Of a DNA stretch of 64,000 nt, positions 1 through 9,525 are shown one piece after another (the first letter of the stretch is position 1; every line of letters begins with the position of its first letter). The translations under genes and the position numbers were made by a program. Where the stretch lies: contig BMQD01000006.1 of assembly GCA_014647935.1 (NCBI GenBank), positions 62,001-126,000 of the forward strand, given 5' to 3'. Below the pieces are notes generated by a model, which had not been told where the DNA came from, did not search any database, and saw only the letters and a list, made by a program, of their open reading frames with translations. The DNA comes from Planomonospora parontospora. GTDB taxonomy: Bacteria; Actinomycetota; Actinomycetes; Streptosporangiales; Streptosporangiaceae.

Positions 1-1116
1 CCAGTCGACGGAGACGTCGAGCCCGGTGAAGACGGGGTCGGCGCCCGGCCGCGTCCGGTAGCTCACCGAGACCGGGGTGAGGGCGCTGCGCGGGCCGATC
101 CCGCCCAGCGCCCGGGCCAGCGGGACCTCCCGGTGCCGGTAGAGCGCGCGCAGCTCCTCCCGCAGGGAGCGGGCGAACTCGGCGAACGTCCCGTCCGGGA
201 CCGAGACCACCGGGAGCTCGTTGACGAAGAGCCCGACGTGGTCGCGGGTCTGCTCGGTCCGGGTGGACAGGTCCGCCGCCACCGTCACCCGCTCGTTGCC
301 GTAGGCGTGCAGCAGCACGTGCAGGGCGGCCATCAGGAACTCGAACCGGGTGACGCCCAGCGGCCCGGCGGCCTGGGCCACCTCGTCACCGAGGTCGAGC
401 TCCACCGCTTCGCCCGGGGCCGCGCGCAGCGAGGAGCCGGTGGCCCCGGGGAGCGCGACCTCCCGGTCGTCGTGCCACCGGGACCGCCAGAACTCCGCCG
501 CCGCGTCCAGCCCGGCGTCCACCCGCTCCTGCTCGGCGCGGGCCGCCTCGCCGTACGGGAGCGGCAGCGGGGGTGGCTCCTCCCCGTTGTAGGCGGCGGC
601 CAGGTCGCGCAGGAGCACGTCCTTGGACATGCCGTCGAAGACGGCGTGGTGGGCCACGACCAGCAGCAGGTGGCTCAGCGGCCCCAGCCGGAACAGGGTG
701 AACCGCGAGACCGGCCCGGTCCCCAGGTCGAGGGGGGCCGCGGCGACCCGGGCGGCGAGCCACTCCGGCGAGCCGGGCTCGCCCGCCGGGTCCGCGGCGC
801 TTCCGGCGCCCGCGGGAGGCTCCTGCGCGCCGGGGGCGTCGCCGGAGAGGTCCTCGAAGAGGATCGGCGGCGGGGCCTCGCCGGGCGCCGCCCACACCTG
901 CCCGTCCCGCTCGGCCAGCACGGAGGCGAGGACGGGGTGGCGCCGGACCACCGCCGCGCAGGCGTCGAGCATCGCGTCCGCGTCCAGCGGGCCGTCGAAG
1001 CGGACCGCCAGCGGCATGCGGTAGACGGCGCCGCCGGCGCCCGCCCGCTCGGTGACCCACATTCCGTGCTGGGCGAGGGACGCCCGGTGCGACTCGTCTA
1101 CCAGCGGTACCGACAT
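1..1116 (-). CDS. NRPS condensation-domain protein (3' end outside window)
   Basis: The reading frame starts at ATG 1116 and stays open for 372 codons to the window edge, so the C-terminus is missing. The translation is a condensation domain from near its N-terminus, with the catalytic motif HHAVFDG around residue 160 and the downstream FVNELP motif. Condensation domains form the amide or ester bond between two carrier-bound intermediates. Only 1 base separates its start from the stop of the acyl-adenylating gene, and GGAAGG lies about 8 bases upstream, so it is the last visible gene of the NRPS operon. It may be a free-standing condensation enzyme or the start of a longer NRPS; the window cannot decide. 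Confidence 0.85.
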   Translation of the reverse strand, partial: MSVPLVDESHRASLAQHGMWVTERAGAGGAVYRMPLAVRFDGPLDADAMLDACAAVVRRHPVLASVLAERDGQVWAAPGEAPPPILFEDLSGDAPGAQEPPAGAGSAADPAGEPGSPEWLAARVAAAPLDLGTGPVSRFTLFRLGPLSHLLLVVAHHAVFDGMSKDVLLRDLAAAYNGEEPPPLPLPYGEAARAEQERVDAGLDAAAEFWRSRWHDDREVALPGATGSSLRAAPGEAVELDLGDEVAQAAGPLGVTRFEFLMAALHVLLHAYGNERVTVAADLSTRTEQTRDHVGLFVNELPVVSVPDGTFAEFARSLREELRALYRHREVPLARALGGIGPRSALTPVSVSYRTRPGADPVFTGLDVSVDW

Positions 1117-1117
1117 C

Positions 1118-2701
1118 TCACGTGCCTTCCGTACGACCCGTCGCGGCGGCGCCGAAGAGCCCCCGCAACTCCCTTTTGATGACTTTTCCTGACTGGTTCT
1201 TGGGCAGGACGTCCACGACGAGCACCCGTTCGGGCAGTTCGTGACCGGCCAGCCGCTCCATCAGGAAGGCGCGCAGGTCCGTGACGGACACCTCCCCGCC
1301 GGAGCGGGGCACGACGGCCGCGGCGATCGCGGTGCCCAGCACCGGGTGCGGGACGCCGACCACCGCGGCCTCCGCGATCTGCGGATGCTCGTACAGCGCG
1401 GCCTCCACCTGCAGCGTGGAGACCTTGAACGCCCCGGACTTGACCACGTCGCCCTCGCGGTCGACGAGGTGGAGGTAGCCGTCGGCGTCCAGGTAGCCCA
1501 GGTCGCCCATCCGCACCCAGCCGCCGCGGAACGCCTCGGCGCTCGCCTGCTCGTCGCGGTAGTAGGAGCGGGGGGCGGGCGAGCGCATCCAGACCTCGCC
1601 GGTCTCCCCCGGCGGGAGCGGCTCTCCGTCCGGCCCGACGACGCGCAGCGCGCCGCCGGACGCCGGGCGCCCGAGCGCGCCGGGCCGGGCCGGGTCGAAG
1701 ATCATGATGGTCTGGGCGGGGGCCGCCTCGGTCGAGGTGTAGTAGTTCGTCACCGTCGCGTTGGGGAAGGCGGTGGTGAGCCGTACGGACACCGAGGGGG
1801 GAAGGGCCGAGGCGGCCGAGCCCAGCAGCACCACGCTGGAGAAGTCGTGGCGCTCGTGCAGACCGGCGTTGAGCAGTTCGATCGCCATGGTCGGGACGAG
1901 GAACACGGTGCCGACCCCGTACGACTCGATCAGCCGGGCGAACCGGCCGGGCGTGAAGCGGGCCGGCGTCAGCATCGCCGGGCGGGCGTCCAGCGCGTTG
2001 AGCAGCATCGTCTGCCCGGCGTTGGTGCCGATCGGGAAGGCGTGCAGCAGGTGGCGCGAGTGCCCGAACCGGCGGCGGTTCGGGCGGGTCTCGCAGCCGA
2101 AGGCCAGGTTGGCGTGGGAGGCGCCGACACCCTTGGGCGTGCCGGTGGTCCCGGAGGTGTAGAGGATCTGGGCCAGGTCCTCCGGGGCGACCCGCACGCC
2201 GGTCGGTCCGCTCCCCGCGTCCTCCAGCTCCGCGGGCGCGGCCGTCCAGCGGTCGCCGTCCGGGGCCTCCAGGTCCCGGCCGCACAGGACGGCGGAGGCC
2301 TCGCAGTGGCCGAGCATGTACCGCAGTTCGGCGGGGGCGAGCCGGTCCGAGAGCGGCACGGCCACCGCCCCGGCCAGCTGGACCGCGCAGTAGGCCACGG
2401 CGAAGTCGGCCCAGTCCCGGCTGCCGAACAGCAGCCCGACCCGGTCGCCCGGCCGCACGCCGCGGCCCAGGAGCCCCTGCGCGATGGCGTGGGAGCGCCG
2501 CTCCCACTCGCCGAAGGTCAGCGTCCCCTCGCCCTCGACGACGATCGCGGTCCGCTCCGGTTCCTGCTGCGCGCGCAGCGCCAGCATCTCCGGCACCGTC
2601 CGCGGCACCGGGGTGGCCGGGGAGGTCCGCCGAGTCCGGGGGGCCGAGGGGGCAGGCGAGGTCGGCGAGGGCTCCGGGGTCTGCGGAGACTGCGGGGTCA
2701 C
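1118..2701 (-). CDS. stand-alone acyl/aryl-adenylating enzyme (AMP-binding)
   Basis: This 527-residue class I adenylate-forming enzyme has the phosphate-binding motif YTSGTTGTPKG, the NYYTSTEA motif, GDLGYLDADGYL and a C-terminal catalytic lysine in SGKVIKREL. The position that holds the carboxylate-binding Asp in amino-acid adenylation domains is not Asp here (FPIGTNAG region). It therefore more likely activates a fatty or aryl acid than an amino acid. It starts at GTG, overlapping the carrier-protein stop as GTGA, so it probably loads that carrier protein or makes an acyl-CoA. The first 35 residues are a Pro/Thr/Ser-rich tail. Substrate unknown. Confidence 0.85.
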   Translation of the reverse strand: MTPQSPQTPEPSPTSPAPSAPRTRRTSPATPVPRTVPEMLALRAQQEPERTAIVVEGEGTLTFGEWERRSHAIAQGLLGRGVRPGDRVGLLFGSRDWADFAVAYCAVQLAGAVAVPLSDRLAPAELRYMLGHCEASAVLCGRDLEAPDGDRWTAAPAELEDAGSGPTGVRVAPEDLAQILYTSGTTGTPKGVGASHANLAFGCETRPNRRRFGHSRHLLHAFPIGTNAGQTMLLNALDARPAMLTPARFTPGRFARLIESYGVGTVFLVPTMAIELLNAGLHERHDFSSVVLLGSAASALPPSVSVRLTTAFPNATVTNYYTSTEAAPAQTIMIFDPARPGALGRPASGGALRVVGPDGEPLPPGETGEVWMRSPAPRSYYRDEQASAEAFRGGWVRMGDLGYLDADGYLHLVDREGDVVKSGAFKVSTLQVEAALYEHPQIAEAAVVGVPHPVLGTAIAAAVVPRSGGEVSVTDLRAFLMERLAGHELPERVLVVDVLPKNQSGKVIKRELRGLFGAAATGRTEGT

Positions 2702-2943
2702 GGCAGGTTCTCCGCCACGTGGCCGGCCAGCAGCGGGAAGCTGTCGAGGTGGGCGCCGCCGCCGAGGTCGAGGACGACGCCGAACTCGTCCTCGACCGCG
2801 TCGACCAGCCGGAGCAGCTCCAGCGAGGCCAGCCCGAGGGCTGCCAGGGAGCCCTCGGAGCGCAGCACCTCTCCGGCGGGCAGCCGCCCGCCGGAGGCGG
2901 CCTCGACCATCTCGGCGAGCCGGGACGCCACCTGCCCGGTCAT
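2698..2943 (-). CDS. acyl/peptidyl carrier protein
   Basis: An 81-residue free-standing carrier protein with the phosphopantetheine attachment serine in [13 protein letters not shown]. The ATG at 2943 overlaps the MbtH stop (ATGA), which fixes the start; an in-frame upstream extension would run back through MbtH. The gene lies between MbtH and the adenylating enzyme and overlaps both, so the likely role is to carry the acid activated by the next gene. It could equally accept an acyl group from the divergently encoded E1/E2 dehydrogenase, as happens with the dehydrogenase-like enzymes of naphthyridinomycin assembly. That second option is inference. Confidence 0.85.
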   Translation of the reverse strand: MTGQVASRLAEMVEAASGGRLPAGEVLRSEGSLAALGLASLELLRLVDAVEDEFGVVLDLGGGAHLDSFPLLAGHVAENLP

Positions 2944-3119
2944 CCGTGCGCCCGCCGGACGCTGAGCGGGCGCATGTCCGTCCAGACCTCCTCGATGCGG
3001 GCGAGGCACTCCTCCCGCTCCCCCGCGAACCCCTCGGCCCGCCAGCCCTCGGGCAGCTCCCGGTCCGCGGGCCAGACCGAGTACTGCTCCTCCTCGTTGA
3101 GCACCACCAGGAAACTCAT
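2940..3119 (-). CDS. MbtH-like NRPS accessory protein
   Basis: A 59-residue protein with the family signature: [10 protein letters not shown] near residue 8, PEGW near residue 23 and W-x-D-x-RP near residue 46. MbtH-like proteins bind NRPS adenylation domains and support their solubility and activity. The ATG overlaps the NRPS stop (ATGA) and its own stop overlaps the carrier-protein ATG, so it is translationally coupled on both sides. The natural partner is the adenylation domain of the preceding NRPS. Confidence 0.93.
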   Translation of the reverse strand: MSFLVVLNEEEQYSVWPADRELPEGWRAEGFAGEREECLARIEEVWTDMRPLSVRRAHG

Positions 3120-6100
3120 ACCGGGACCTCCTCCTTGTCCGTGTCCTCGTCCGTGTCCTTCGCCTTGTCCGCGTCCTTCGGCGTGCCGTGCGCGTGCGCG
3201 TCCGTGCCCTCCGCCGTGTCCTTCGGCGTGCCGTGCGCGTCCGTGCCCTCCGCCGCGTCCTTCGCCGTGCCGTCCGTGCGCCGCTCCGCCCGCAGGCGGT
3301 CGCGCAGCGCCTCGGCGCCGACCAGGTCGTCCGGGACCGCGTCGGGGACCTCGGCGTCGAACCGCGCCAGCGCCCGCACCCGCATGGACACCAGCGCGAT
3401 GGCCGCGATGGCCAGGCCGAAGCAGACGTACATGAAGCCGATGCCGCGGCCCGGCCCGACGCCGATCACCGCGCCCACGGTGCCCGCGAGCGGGCCGTCC
3501 GGCGCCAGCAGCGGCTCGAACACCTCCGAGCCGTACGGTGCGACCAAGCCGAAGCCGATGGGCAGCGTGGACCAGGCGACCAGGGTGTTGAGCGCGATGA
3601 CCCGGCCGTGGAAGCGCTGCGGCACCTTGACCTGGATGATCGTGGCGTAGACGCCGTTGAGCAGGGTCAGGCAGAACGACATCCCGAACGCGCCCACCGC
3701 GATGGCGACCAGGTCCTGCCGCACTCCGGTGAGCAGGCAGAAGACCGAGAGCGCGAGCGTGGCCAGCAGCACCCCATGGAGCCTGCGCCGGCGCGGCCCG
3801 CCCCAGACCGTCATCAGCAGCCCGCCGAGCAGGACGCCCAGCCCGCCCCCGAACGACACCCGGCCGACGTCGTCGAGCGTCGCGAACGAGAGCACCAGCG
3901 GGGAGATCATCAGGAAGAGCGGCGACAGGAAGACGTTGAGGAACGCGAAGAACAGCAGCATGCTCCGGAAGCCGGGGTTGCCCCAGGAGTAGCGGACGCC
4001 GTTCATCATCTCGGTGACCACGCCCTCGCGGCGCCGCCACGGCATCGCGGCGGGGAACCTGACGAAGAGCAGGATCAGCGTGGCGACCGCGTAGCTCGCC
4101 ACGTCGATGATGAGGATGCCCTCCAGCCCGATGGTGGCCATCAGGCCGGTCGCGACCAGCGGCACGATCAGCTGGGCGGTGCCGTTGGCCGTCTGCACGA
4201 CGCCGTTGGCGTGGCCCAGGAACCGCTTGGGCACCAGCTGCGGGATGGCCGAGCCGTAGGCGAAGCGCTGGAAGGTGAGCGCGATCGACAGGCAGACCAG
4301 CAGCGGGTAGATGTGCCAGATCTCCAGGTTGCCGGTCCAGAGCAGGACGCCCAGCGCGAGCTGCGTCCCGCCCGCGGCGACGTCGCCGCAGAGCATGACC
4401 CGGCGCCGGTCGTAGCGGTCGACGATCGCCCCGGCCAGCGGCGCCACCAGCATGCCGGGCACCAGGCCCAGCACCGCGAAGAGGGCGAACCGCGCCAGCG
4501 ACCCGGTGGTGGTGTAGATCCAGAGCGGGATCGCGAACTCGGTCAGCGCCGATCCGGTGATCGAGACGAGCTGTCCCGTCGAGACGAGCAGGAAGCGCCG
4601 CATGCCGATGTCCGTCGCACCGGGGGCCCGCGCCCCGCGCCCGCCCGCGTCCGGCTCCCGTTTCCGGCCCTTCCCGCCCGGCCGGTGCGATCCGTCCGGT
4701 TCGTCCGGACCGTCCGGGCTCCCCGCGGCCGTCGCTCCGTCCCCGGTCGCGGCGCCGCCCTCCTCCCCGGCGCGGGTGACCCCCTGGAGCCACCAGGTGG
4801 ACTCCTCCGTACGCTCCAGCTCGGCCGTCCCGCCCGAGGCGAGGGCCCGGTGGGTCCCGGTCAGGATGTCGGCGAGCTCGTCCGCGCGGTACTTGACGAA
4901 GAAGTGCCCGGCCTCGTCGAGGACGACGCAGGCGACCGTGTCGGAGAGCCGGAGCCATTCGAGGTAGCGCTCCTGGTAGAACTCCACCGCCGGGTCCCGC
5001 TCCCCCGCCACCGCGATGACCGGTGCCCGCAGGCGGCCGGTCTGCTCCTCGAACAGCCGGGTGAAGTACCGCTCGGCCGTACGGGTGCCCTCGCGGCGGT
5101 TGTGGATGATCAGCTTGAGCTGGTCGCGCTCGAACTCCTCGACGTCGAGCCCGGCGGCGGCCAGGGCGTTGATCCGCCCCTGGTCGCTGGTGAGCCGGTC
5201 CATGAGGTGGCCGAGCCGGCCCAGGCCGCGCCCGGGGCGGGCGAACGGGAACACCCCGCCCAGGTAGACCGCCTCGACCTCACGTCCGGCGGCCTCCAGC
5301 AGCCGGGCGGTCTCCGCCGCCAGCATCACGCCGAGACCGCAGTGCCCGTAGAGGACCAGCGGACCGGTGATCCCGGCGAGGATCTCCTCGGCGCACCCGC
5401 GCGCGACCTCCTCGACCGGCCGGGCCTCCTCCCCCAGCTCGTGACCGGGCACCGCCACCGAGTACAGCGCCCAGTCGGCGGGCAGCGCGTCGGCCAGCGG
5501 CTGGTAGACGACCGCGCTGCCGCCGCCGAAGGGCACGCAGACCAGGGTCGCGGCGGCCGTCCGGGCCGGGGTGAGGCGGTGCAGCAGCCGGGCCGGGCCG
5601 CCGGACCCGCCCTCCAGCAGGCGGGCCAGGTCCCGGACCGTGCGGTGCTTGAACAGCTCCAGCACGGTCACGGTCCGCTCGGGGACCTCCCTGCGCAGCC
5701 GCGCGATGACCCGCATGGCCAGCAGCGAGTGGCCGCCCAGGTCGAAGAAGTCGTCCAGCGCGCCGACCCGGTCGATCTCGAGGACCTCGGCCCAGATCCG
5801 GGCCACGGTCTCCTCCGCCCCGGGGGCGGGCGGCGTGAACTCGGCCGGCCCTCCGCCGTCCCCGCCGCCGAGGGCCTCCGGCTCGGGCAGCCTGGACCGG
5901 TCGACCTTCCCGTGCGACTTCAGCGGCAGCTCGTCCAGCCAGACCTGGCGGGCCGGGACCATGTAGTCCGGGACCCGCTCGGCCAGCCAGGACCGCAGTT
6001 CGGCCGGGTCCGGCCGGGTCGCTCCGGCGGGGGCGACGAGGTAGGCGACCAGGCGCTCGCCGCGCAGCTCCGCGACCGCGTGCGCCACGCCGGGGTGCTC

Positions 6101-8980
6101 GGCCAGCACGGCCTCCACCTCCGACAGCTCCACCCGGTAGCCGCGGATCTTCACCTGCAGGTCGCGGCGGCCGAGGAACTCCAGGTCCCCGGTCGGCAGC
6201 CAGCGGCCGAGGTCGCCGGTCCGGTACATCCGGGCGCCCGGCCCGCCCTCCGGGTCGGGCAGGAAGCGGTCCGCGGTGAGCCCGGGACGTCCCAGGTAGC
6301 CGCGGGCCAGGCGGTCGCCGCCGAGGTAGATCTCGCCGGGGACGCCGACCGGCACCGGCCGCAGGGCGTCGTCGAGCACGTGGACGCGGGCGCCGGGCAG
6401 CGGGGTCCCGATCGGCAGGGCCGTACCGGAGCCCGGGGCCGTCCCGGAGGCGCGCGCGGTGTCCCGCGGAGCGGGGCGGGGACCGGCCCCCGGGGCGGTC
6501 CCCGCGGGCGGTTCCACCGCGTAGGTGGTGACGCCGACCGTGGCCTCGGTGGGGCCGTAGTGGTTGACGACCCGGCACCGGCCGGCCGCGGCCAGCTCGG
6601 CGGCCCAGCCCTGCGGGGCGGCCTCGCCGCCGAGGATCAGCAGCTCGCTCGGGAGCAGTTCGCCGGGGGTCGTGTCGGTGAGCAGCGCCGCCAGGTGGGA
6701 CGGAGTGATCTTGAGGTGGCCGACGCGGTGCTCGCGCAGGTAGGCGGCCAGCTCGCGCCCCGCCGTACGGGGCGGGACGAGGTGGAGCGTGCCGCCCGTC
6801 ATGAGGCACAGGTAGAAGACGGTCACGCCGAAGTCGAAGGCCAGCGACTGCAGGAGCGCGTAGGAGCCTCCCGGCTCCACCGCCAGCCGTTCGCGCACGC
6901 CCGCCAGGTAGGTCATGACCTCCCGGTGCTGTACGGCCACGCCCTTGGGCCGCCCGGTGGTCCCGGAGGTGTAGATGACGTAGGCCAGGTCGCCCGGGAC
7001 GGCCCCGCCGCCCGGCGGCAGGTCGTCCCCGTCCGCGCGGCCCGCCGCGGATCCGGCGTCCCCGGGCACGGCTCCGGGTCCGGCGGTCCCGCCGGTGCCG
7101 TCCTCCGGCTCCTCCTCCGCGACCCACACGGCCGCCAGGTCGTCCGGGACCCGGTCGCGGAGCTCGGGGCAGGTGACCACCGCGGCGGCGCCGGCGTCGG
7201 AGAGCACGAACGCGAGCCGCTCCGCCGGGTGGTCGGGGTCCAGCGGGAGGTAGGCGGCGCCGGCCTTGAGCACGCCGAGCACCGCGACGGCCAGGTCCAC
7301 CGACTGCTCCAGGCAGATCGCGACGCGGTCGCCCACCGCCACCCCCCGCCGCCGCAGCCGGCGCGCGAGCAGCCCGGCGCGCCGCTCCAGCTCCGCGTAG
7401 GTCAGCGAGACCGTGCTCCCGGCGCCTCCGGCGCCCCCGGCGCCTTCCGCGCCTTCCGTGCCCGCGACGACCGCGACCGCGTCCGGCGTCCGGGCGGCCT
7501 GCGCGGAGACGGCCTCGTGGACCAGTTCCGCGTCGAAGCGGGTCGCCGGGACGGACTCGCCGAAGGCCAGCACCCGGCGGCGCTCCTCGGCCGGGAGGAG
7601 CTCCAGCTCGGAGATGCGCGCCCCGGGGTCGGCCACGATCGACCGCAGCAGGCTCTCCAGGCAGGCCGCCATCCGCTCGACGGTGTCCGGGCGGAACAGC
7701 GCGGTGCTGTAGGTGAGCTGGCCGCGCAGCCCCTCGGGCGTCTCGAACAGGTACGCGGCCAGGTCGAACCGGCTGACCCCGGTCTCGATCGGGAACGGGC
7801 TCATGGTCAGGCCCGGGGTGTCCAGCGGCCTGGACCGGTAGTTCTGCAGCGCGAACATCACCTGGAACACCGGCGACCGGCTGACGTCCCGCTCCACGCC
7901 CAGCTCGTCGACGAGCCGGTCGAAGGGGAGCGCCTGGTGGGCGTAGGCGTCCAGCGCCGTCTCCCGCACCCGGTCCAGGAGCTCGGCGAACGTGGGGTCG
8001 CCCGACAGGTCGGCGCGCATCGGCAGGGAGTTGACGAAGACGCCGACCACCCGCTCCAGCTCGGGCAGGTCCCGCCCGGAGACCGGCGAGCCGACCGCGA
8101 AGTCGTGCTGCCCCGAGTAGCGCGCGAGCAGCACCTGGAAGGCGGCCAGCAGCGTCATGTACGGCGTGGCGCCGTGGGCGCGCCCCACCGCGGCGACGGC
8201 CTCGCTGAGCTCGGCGTCCAGGTCGAGGCCGCAGGCGGCGCCCTCCCAGCGCTGCTCGGCCGGGCGCGGCAGGTCCGCGGGGAGCTCCAGCGGCGGCAGC
8301 CCGTCCAGCTTGCGGCGCCAGTAGCGGACGTCCGCGTCGTGGGAGCCGTCCCCGGCGCGCTCGCGCAGCCAGTGCGCGTAGTCGCCGTACTGCAGCCGTA
8401 CCGAGGGCAGGTGCGGTTCGCTCCCGGCCAGGTGGGCGGCGTGCAGGGCGAGCAGCTCCTCCATGACGACGTCGCAGGACCAGCCGTCGGTCACCGCGTG
8501 GTGCATGGTGAGCAGCAGCACGTGGGCGCCGGGTGCGAGGCGGACCAGCAGCGCCCGGAGCAGGGGGCCGCGCTCCAGGTCGAAGGGCCTGGCCAGCTCC
8601 TCGTCGATCGCGGCCGTGCCCTCCGCCCCGTCGGCGACGCGCAGCTCCGCCGCGGGGAGGTCGTCGACGACGAGCTCCGGGCGGCCGTCGGCCGTGGTGA
8701 CCAGCCGGGTGCGCAGGCTCTCGTGCCGGGTCGCGACCTCCGTCAGCGCCCGGCGCAGGGCCTCCTCGCCGATCTCGCCCTCCAGGCGGACGGCGAACGC
8801 CACGGTGTAGGCCGCCGTGCCCGGAGCGTACTGCTCCAGGAACCACAGCCGCTCCTGCGCTGGGGAGAGCGGCGGCGGGGTGCCGGGCGGGCGCGGCGGG
8901 ATGGCCGCGGTGACGGCACGGCCGCCCAGGCGCTGGGCGAGCAGCGCCTGCTTGGCCGGCGACAGGGCGGTGTGCGTCAC
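3116..8980 (-). CDS. NRPS (C-A-PCP-TE) fused to an MFS exporter
   Basis: A 1954-residue protein. The condensation domain spans about 35-460 (HHAVTDG at 160-166). The adenylation domain spans about 480-1030 ([11 protein letters not shown] at 670, NHYGPTE at 806). The carrier domain has its Ser in LGGHSL near 1085. The thioesterase spans about 1130-1375. A linker rich in Gly, Asp and Pro follows, then an MFS transporter from about 1458 to 1870. Alignment by eye gives the specificity code DFTKLGHVGK, closest to the Asp/Asn codes I know. The thioesterase nucleophile is Cys1214 (GHCGLG) instead of Ser, with Asp1329 and His1359 completing the triad. The MFS part resembles EntS-type exporters, so synthesis, release and export sit in one chain. 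Start is GTG with GGAGGT 4 bases upstream. The C-terminus is repetitive. Confidence 0.92.
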   Translation of the reverse strand: MTHTALSPAKQALLAQRLGGRAVTAAIPPRPPGTPPPLSPAQERLWFLEQYAPGTAAYTVAFAVRLEGEIGEEALRRALTEVATRHESLRTRLVTTADGRPELVVDDLPAAELRVADGAEGTAAIDEELARPFDLERGPLLRALLVRLAPGAHVLLLTMHHAVTDGWSCDVVMEELLALHAAHLAGSEPHLPSVRLQYGDYAHWLRERAGDGSHDADVRYWRRKLDGLPPLELPADLPRPAEQRWEGAACGLDLDAELSEAVAAVGRAHGATPYMTLLAAFQVLLARYSGQHDFAVGSPVSGRDLPELERVVGVFVNSLPMRADLSGDPTFAELLDRVRETALDAYAHQALPFDRLVDELGVERDVSRSPVFQVMFALQNYRSRPLDTPGLTMSPFPIETGVSRFDLAAYLFETPEGLRGQLTYSTALFRPDTVERMAACLESLLRSIVADPGARISELELLPAEERRRVLAFGESVPATRFDAELVHEAVSAQAARTPDAVAVVAGTEGAEGAGGAGGAGSTVSLTYAELERRAGLLARRLRRRGVAVGDRVAICLEQSVDLAVAVLGVLKAGAAYLPLDPDHPAERLAFVLSDAGAAAVVTCPELRDRVPDDLAAVWVAEEEPEDGTGGTAGPGAVPGDAGSAAGRADGDDLPPGGGAVPGDLAYVIYTSGTTGRPKGVAVQHREVMTYLAGVRERLAVEPGGSYALLQSLAFDFGVTVFYLCLMTGGTLHLVPPRTAGRELAAYLREHRVGHLKITPSHLAALLTDTTPGELLPSELLILGGEAAPQGWAAELAAAGRCRVVNHYGPTEATVGVTTYAVEPPAGTAPGAGPRPAPRDTARASGTAPGSGTALPIGTPLPGARVHVLDDALRPVPVGVPGEIYLGGDRLARGYLGRPGLTADRFLPDPEGGPGARMYRTGDLGRWLPTGDLEFLGRRDLQVKIRGYRVELSEVEAVLAEHPGVAHAVAELRGERLVAYLVAPAGATRPDPAELRSWLAERVPDYMVPARQVWLDELPLKSHGKVDRSRLPEPEALGGGDGGGPAEFTPPAPGAEETVARIWAEVLEIDRVGALDDFFDLGGHSLLAMRVIARLRREVPERTVTVLELFKHRTVRDLARLLEGGSGGPARLLHRLTPARTAAATLVCVPFGGGSAVVYQPLADALPADWALYSVAVPGHELGEEARPVEEVARGCAEEILAGITGPLVLYGHCGLGVMLAAETARLLEAAGREVEAVYLGGVFPFARPGRGLGRLGHLMDRLTSDQGRINALAAAGLDVEEFERDQLKLIIHNRREGTRTAERYFTRLFEEQTGRLRAPVIAVAGERDPAVEFYQERYLEWLRLSDTVACVVLDEAGHFFVKYRADELADILTGTHRALASGGTAELERTEESTWWLQGVTRAGEEGGAATGDGATAAGSPDGPDEPDGSHRPGGKGRKREPDAGGRGARAPGATDIGMRRFLLVSTGQLVSITGSALTEFAIPLWIYTTTGSLARFALFAVLGLVPGMLVAPLAGAIVDRYDRRRVMLCGDVAAGGTQLALGVLLWTGNLEIWHIYPLLVCLSIALTFQRFAYGSAIPQLVPKRFLGHANGVVQTANGTAQLIVPLVATGLMATIGLEGILIIDVASYAVATLILLFVRFPAAMPWRRREGVVTEMMNGVRYSWGNPGFRSMLLFFAFLNVFLSPLFLMISPLVLSFATLDDVGRVSFGGGLGVLLGGLLMTVWGGPRRRRLHGVLLATLALSVFCLLTGVRQDLVAIAVGAFGMSFCLTLLNGVYATIIQVKVPQRFHGRVIALNTLVAWSTLPIGFGLVAPYGSEVFEPLLAPDGPLAGTVGAVIGVGPGRGIGFMYVCFGLAIAAIALVSMRVRALARFDAEVPDAVPDDLVGAEALRDRLRAERRTDGTAKDAAEGTDAHGTPKDTAEGTDAHAHGTPKDADKAKDTDEDTDKEEVPV
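3173..3262. repeat. tandem repeat encoding the NRPS-MFS C-terminal tail
   Basis: Two adjacent copies of a 39-base unit (3218-3256, and 3173-3217 with a 6-base insertion) encode two copies of a tail built from [12 protein letters not shown]. They keep the reading frame. The tail is charged, follows the last membrane segment and is presumably cytoplasmic. Confidence 0.8.
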
Positions 8981-9001
8981 GGCACCTCCGTGCTGCGGCG
9001 G

Positions 9002-9021
9002 GGGAACGCTGCCGCGTTCCC
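9002..9021 (-). other. leader hairpin 1 of the NRPS transcript
   Basis: A perfect 8-bp stem, GGGAACGC/GCGTTCCC, with a TGCC loop, about 22 bases upstream of the NRPS start codon inside its predicted 5' leader. It could influence ribosome access or termination. No U-tract follows it. Confidence 0.55.
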
Positions 9022-9032
9022 GGGTTCATGGG

Positions 9033-9059
9033 CGGGACCGCCCTTCAGGGGCGGTCCCG
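9033..9059 (-). other. leader hairpin 2 of the NRPS transcript
   Basis: An 11-bp perfect stem (CGGGACCGCCC and its complement) around a 5-base loop, 53-79 bases upstream of the NRPS start. With hairpin 1 it gives two consecutive strong hairpins in a leader of about 280 bases. This could be an attenuator; no ligand-binding class is recognised. Confidence 0.6.
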
Positions 9060-9249
9060 GAGAGCGGTGGCCGCGAGGGACAGGGCGGCCTGGAGAGGGT
9101 GCCGGTCCCGCGCGGGATCGAGCAGAGGTGACCACCGGCCGCTCGATACGGCGGCCAGGGTGGGTCGGAGGTGGTGCGGAGGCTCCGATGAGCCGACGAG
9201 ACCGCCCCGGAGGGCGGGATTTCTCGTACAGGTGTTCGGTTCAGTGCGG

Positions 9250-9263
9250 TGGGAGCGTTCCCA
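9250..9263. promoter_or_regulatory. CebR/CelR-type operator for the NRPS operon
   Basis: TGGGAGCGTTCCCA is a 14-base palindrome with one mismatch to the known cellulose-regulator site TGGGAGCGCTCCCA. It begins 6 bases downstream of the predicted minus-strand -10 element, so it covers the transcription start, the usual position for a LacI-family repressor. The assignment rests on the known site of Streptomyces CebR and Thermobifida CelR; no such regulator gene lies in this window. Confidence 0.75.
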
Positions 9264-9269
9264 CGGAGG

Positions 9270-9299
9270 AGGCTAGGTATGTACTGACAAGGCCGTCAA
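9270..9299 (-). promoter_or_regulatory. promoter of the NRPS operon
   Basis: On the minus strand TTGACG (9299-9294) is followed after 18 bases by TAGCCT (9275-9270), close to the housekeeping sigma consensus. It lies in an AT-rich island (about 9275-9420) that stands out from the surrounding DNA. The predicted start falls at the edge of the 9250-9263 operator. Confidence 0.65.
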
Positions 9300-9414
9300 G
9301 ATTTCTCCGATGTTTTCGGTTATGGACAAACGCAGTAAAGAAGTAGTTAGTCCACTTCTTAGACAAAAGACGGTTTTGCCGGTTTCACCAAGTTTTTCCG
9401 GTCTCACAGATCCG

Positions 9415-9444
9415 TTGACAGCGTTCCCCGGCGCCTTCTACGCT
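9415..9444 (+). promoter_or_regulatory. promoter of the E1/E2 dehydrogenase operon
   Basis: A perfect -35 hexamer TTGACA (9415-9420), an 18-base spacer and a -10 of TACGCT (9439-9444). The predicted start near 9451 lies inside the operator at 9449-9462. Spacer length and operator placement mirror the divergent NRPS promoter. Confidence 0.7.
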
Positions 9445-9448
9445 CCGA

Positions 9449-9462
9449 TGGGAGCGCTCCCA
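9449..9462. promoter_or_regulatory. perfect CebR/CelR-type operator for the E1/E2 operon
   Basis: TGGGAGCGCTCCCA, a perfect 14-base palindrome identical to the one upstream of the GH6 cellulase at 57539-57552. It begins 4 bases after the -10 element, covering the predicted start. Confidence 0.82.
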
Positions 9463-9525
9463 CCCTGTCCTCTCATTCAGGGCGGCCGAGCCATGCCCGC
9501 GGTCGCCCACGCCAGGAGCGCACAC

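Noticed and set aside
2490-2506. TGGGAGCGCCGCTCCCA, a further near-operator palindrome
   Set aside because: It has three extra central bases and lies inside the coding sequence for WERRSH of the acyl ligase, with no promoter nearby; explained by codons.
3188-9346. Very long open frame opposite the NRPS
   Set aside because: An antisense shadow caused by high third-position GC; its composition is Arg/Gly/Pro/His-rich and it matches no family, while the minus strand encodes clear domains.
9310-9525. Upstream extension of E1-alpha from ATG 9310
   Set aside because: It runs through the AT-rich promoter, the -35/-10 elements and the operator, and its residues have no E1 similarity.
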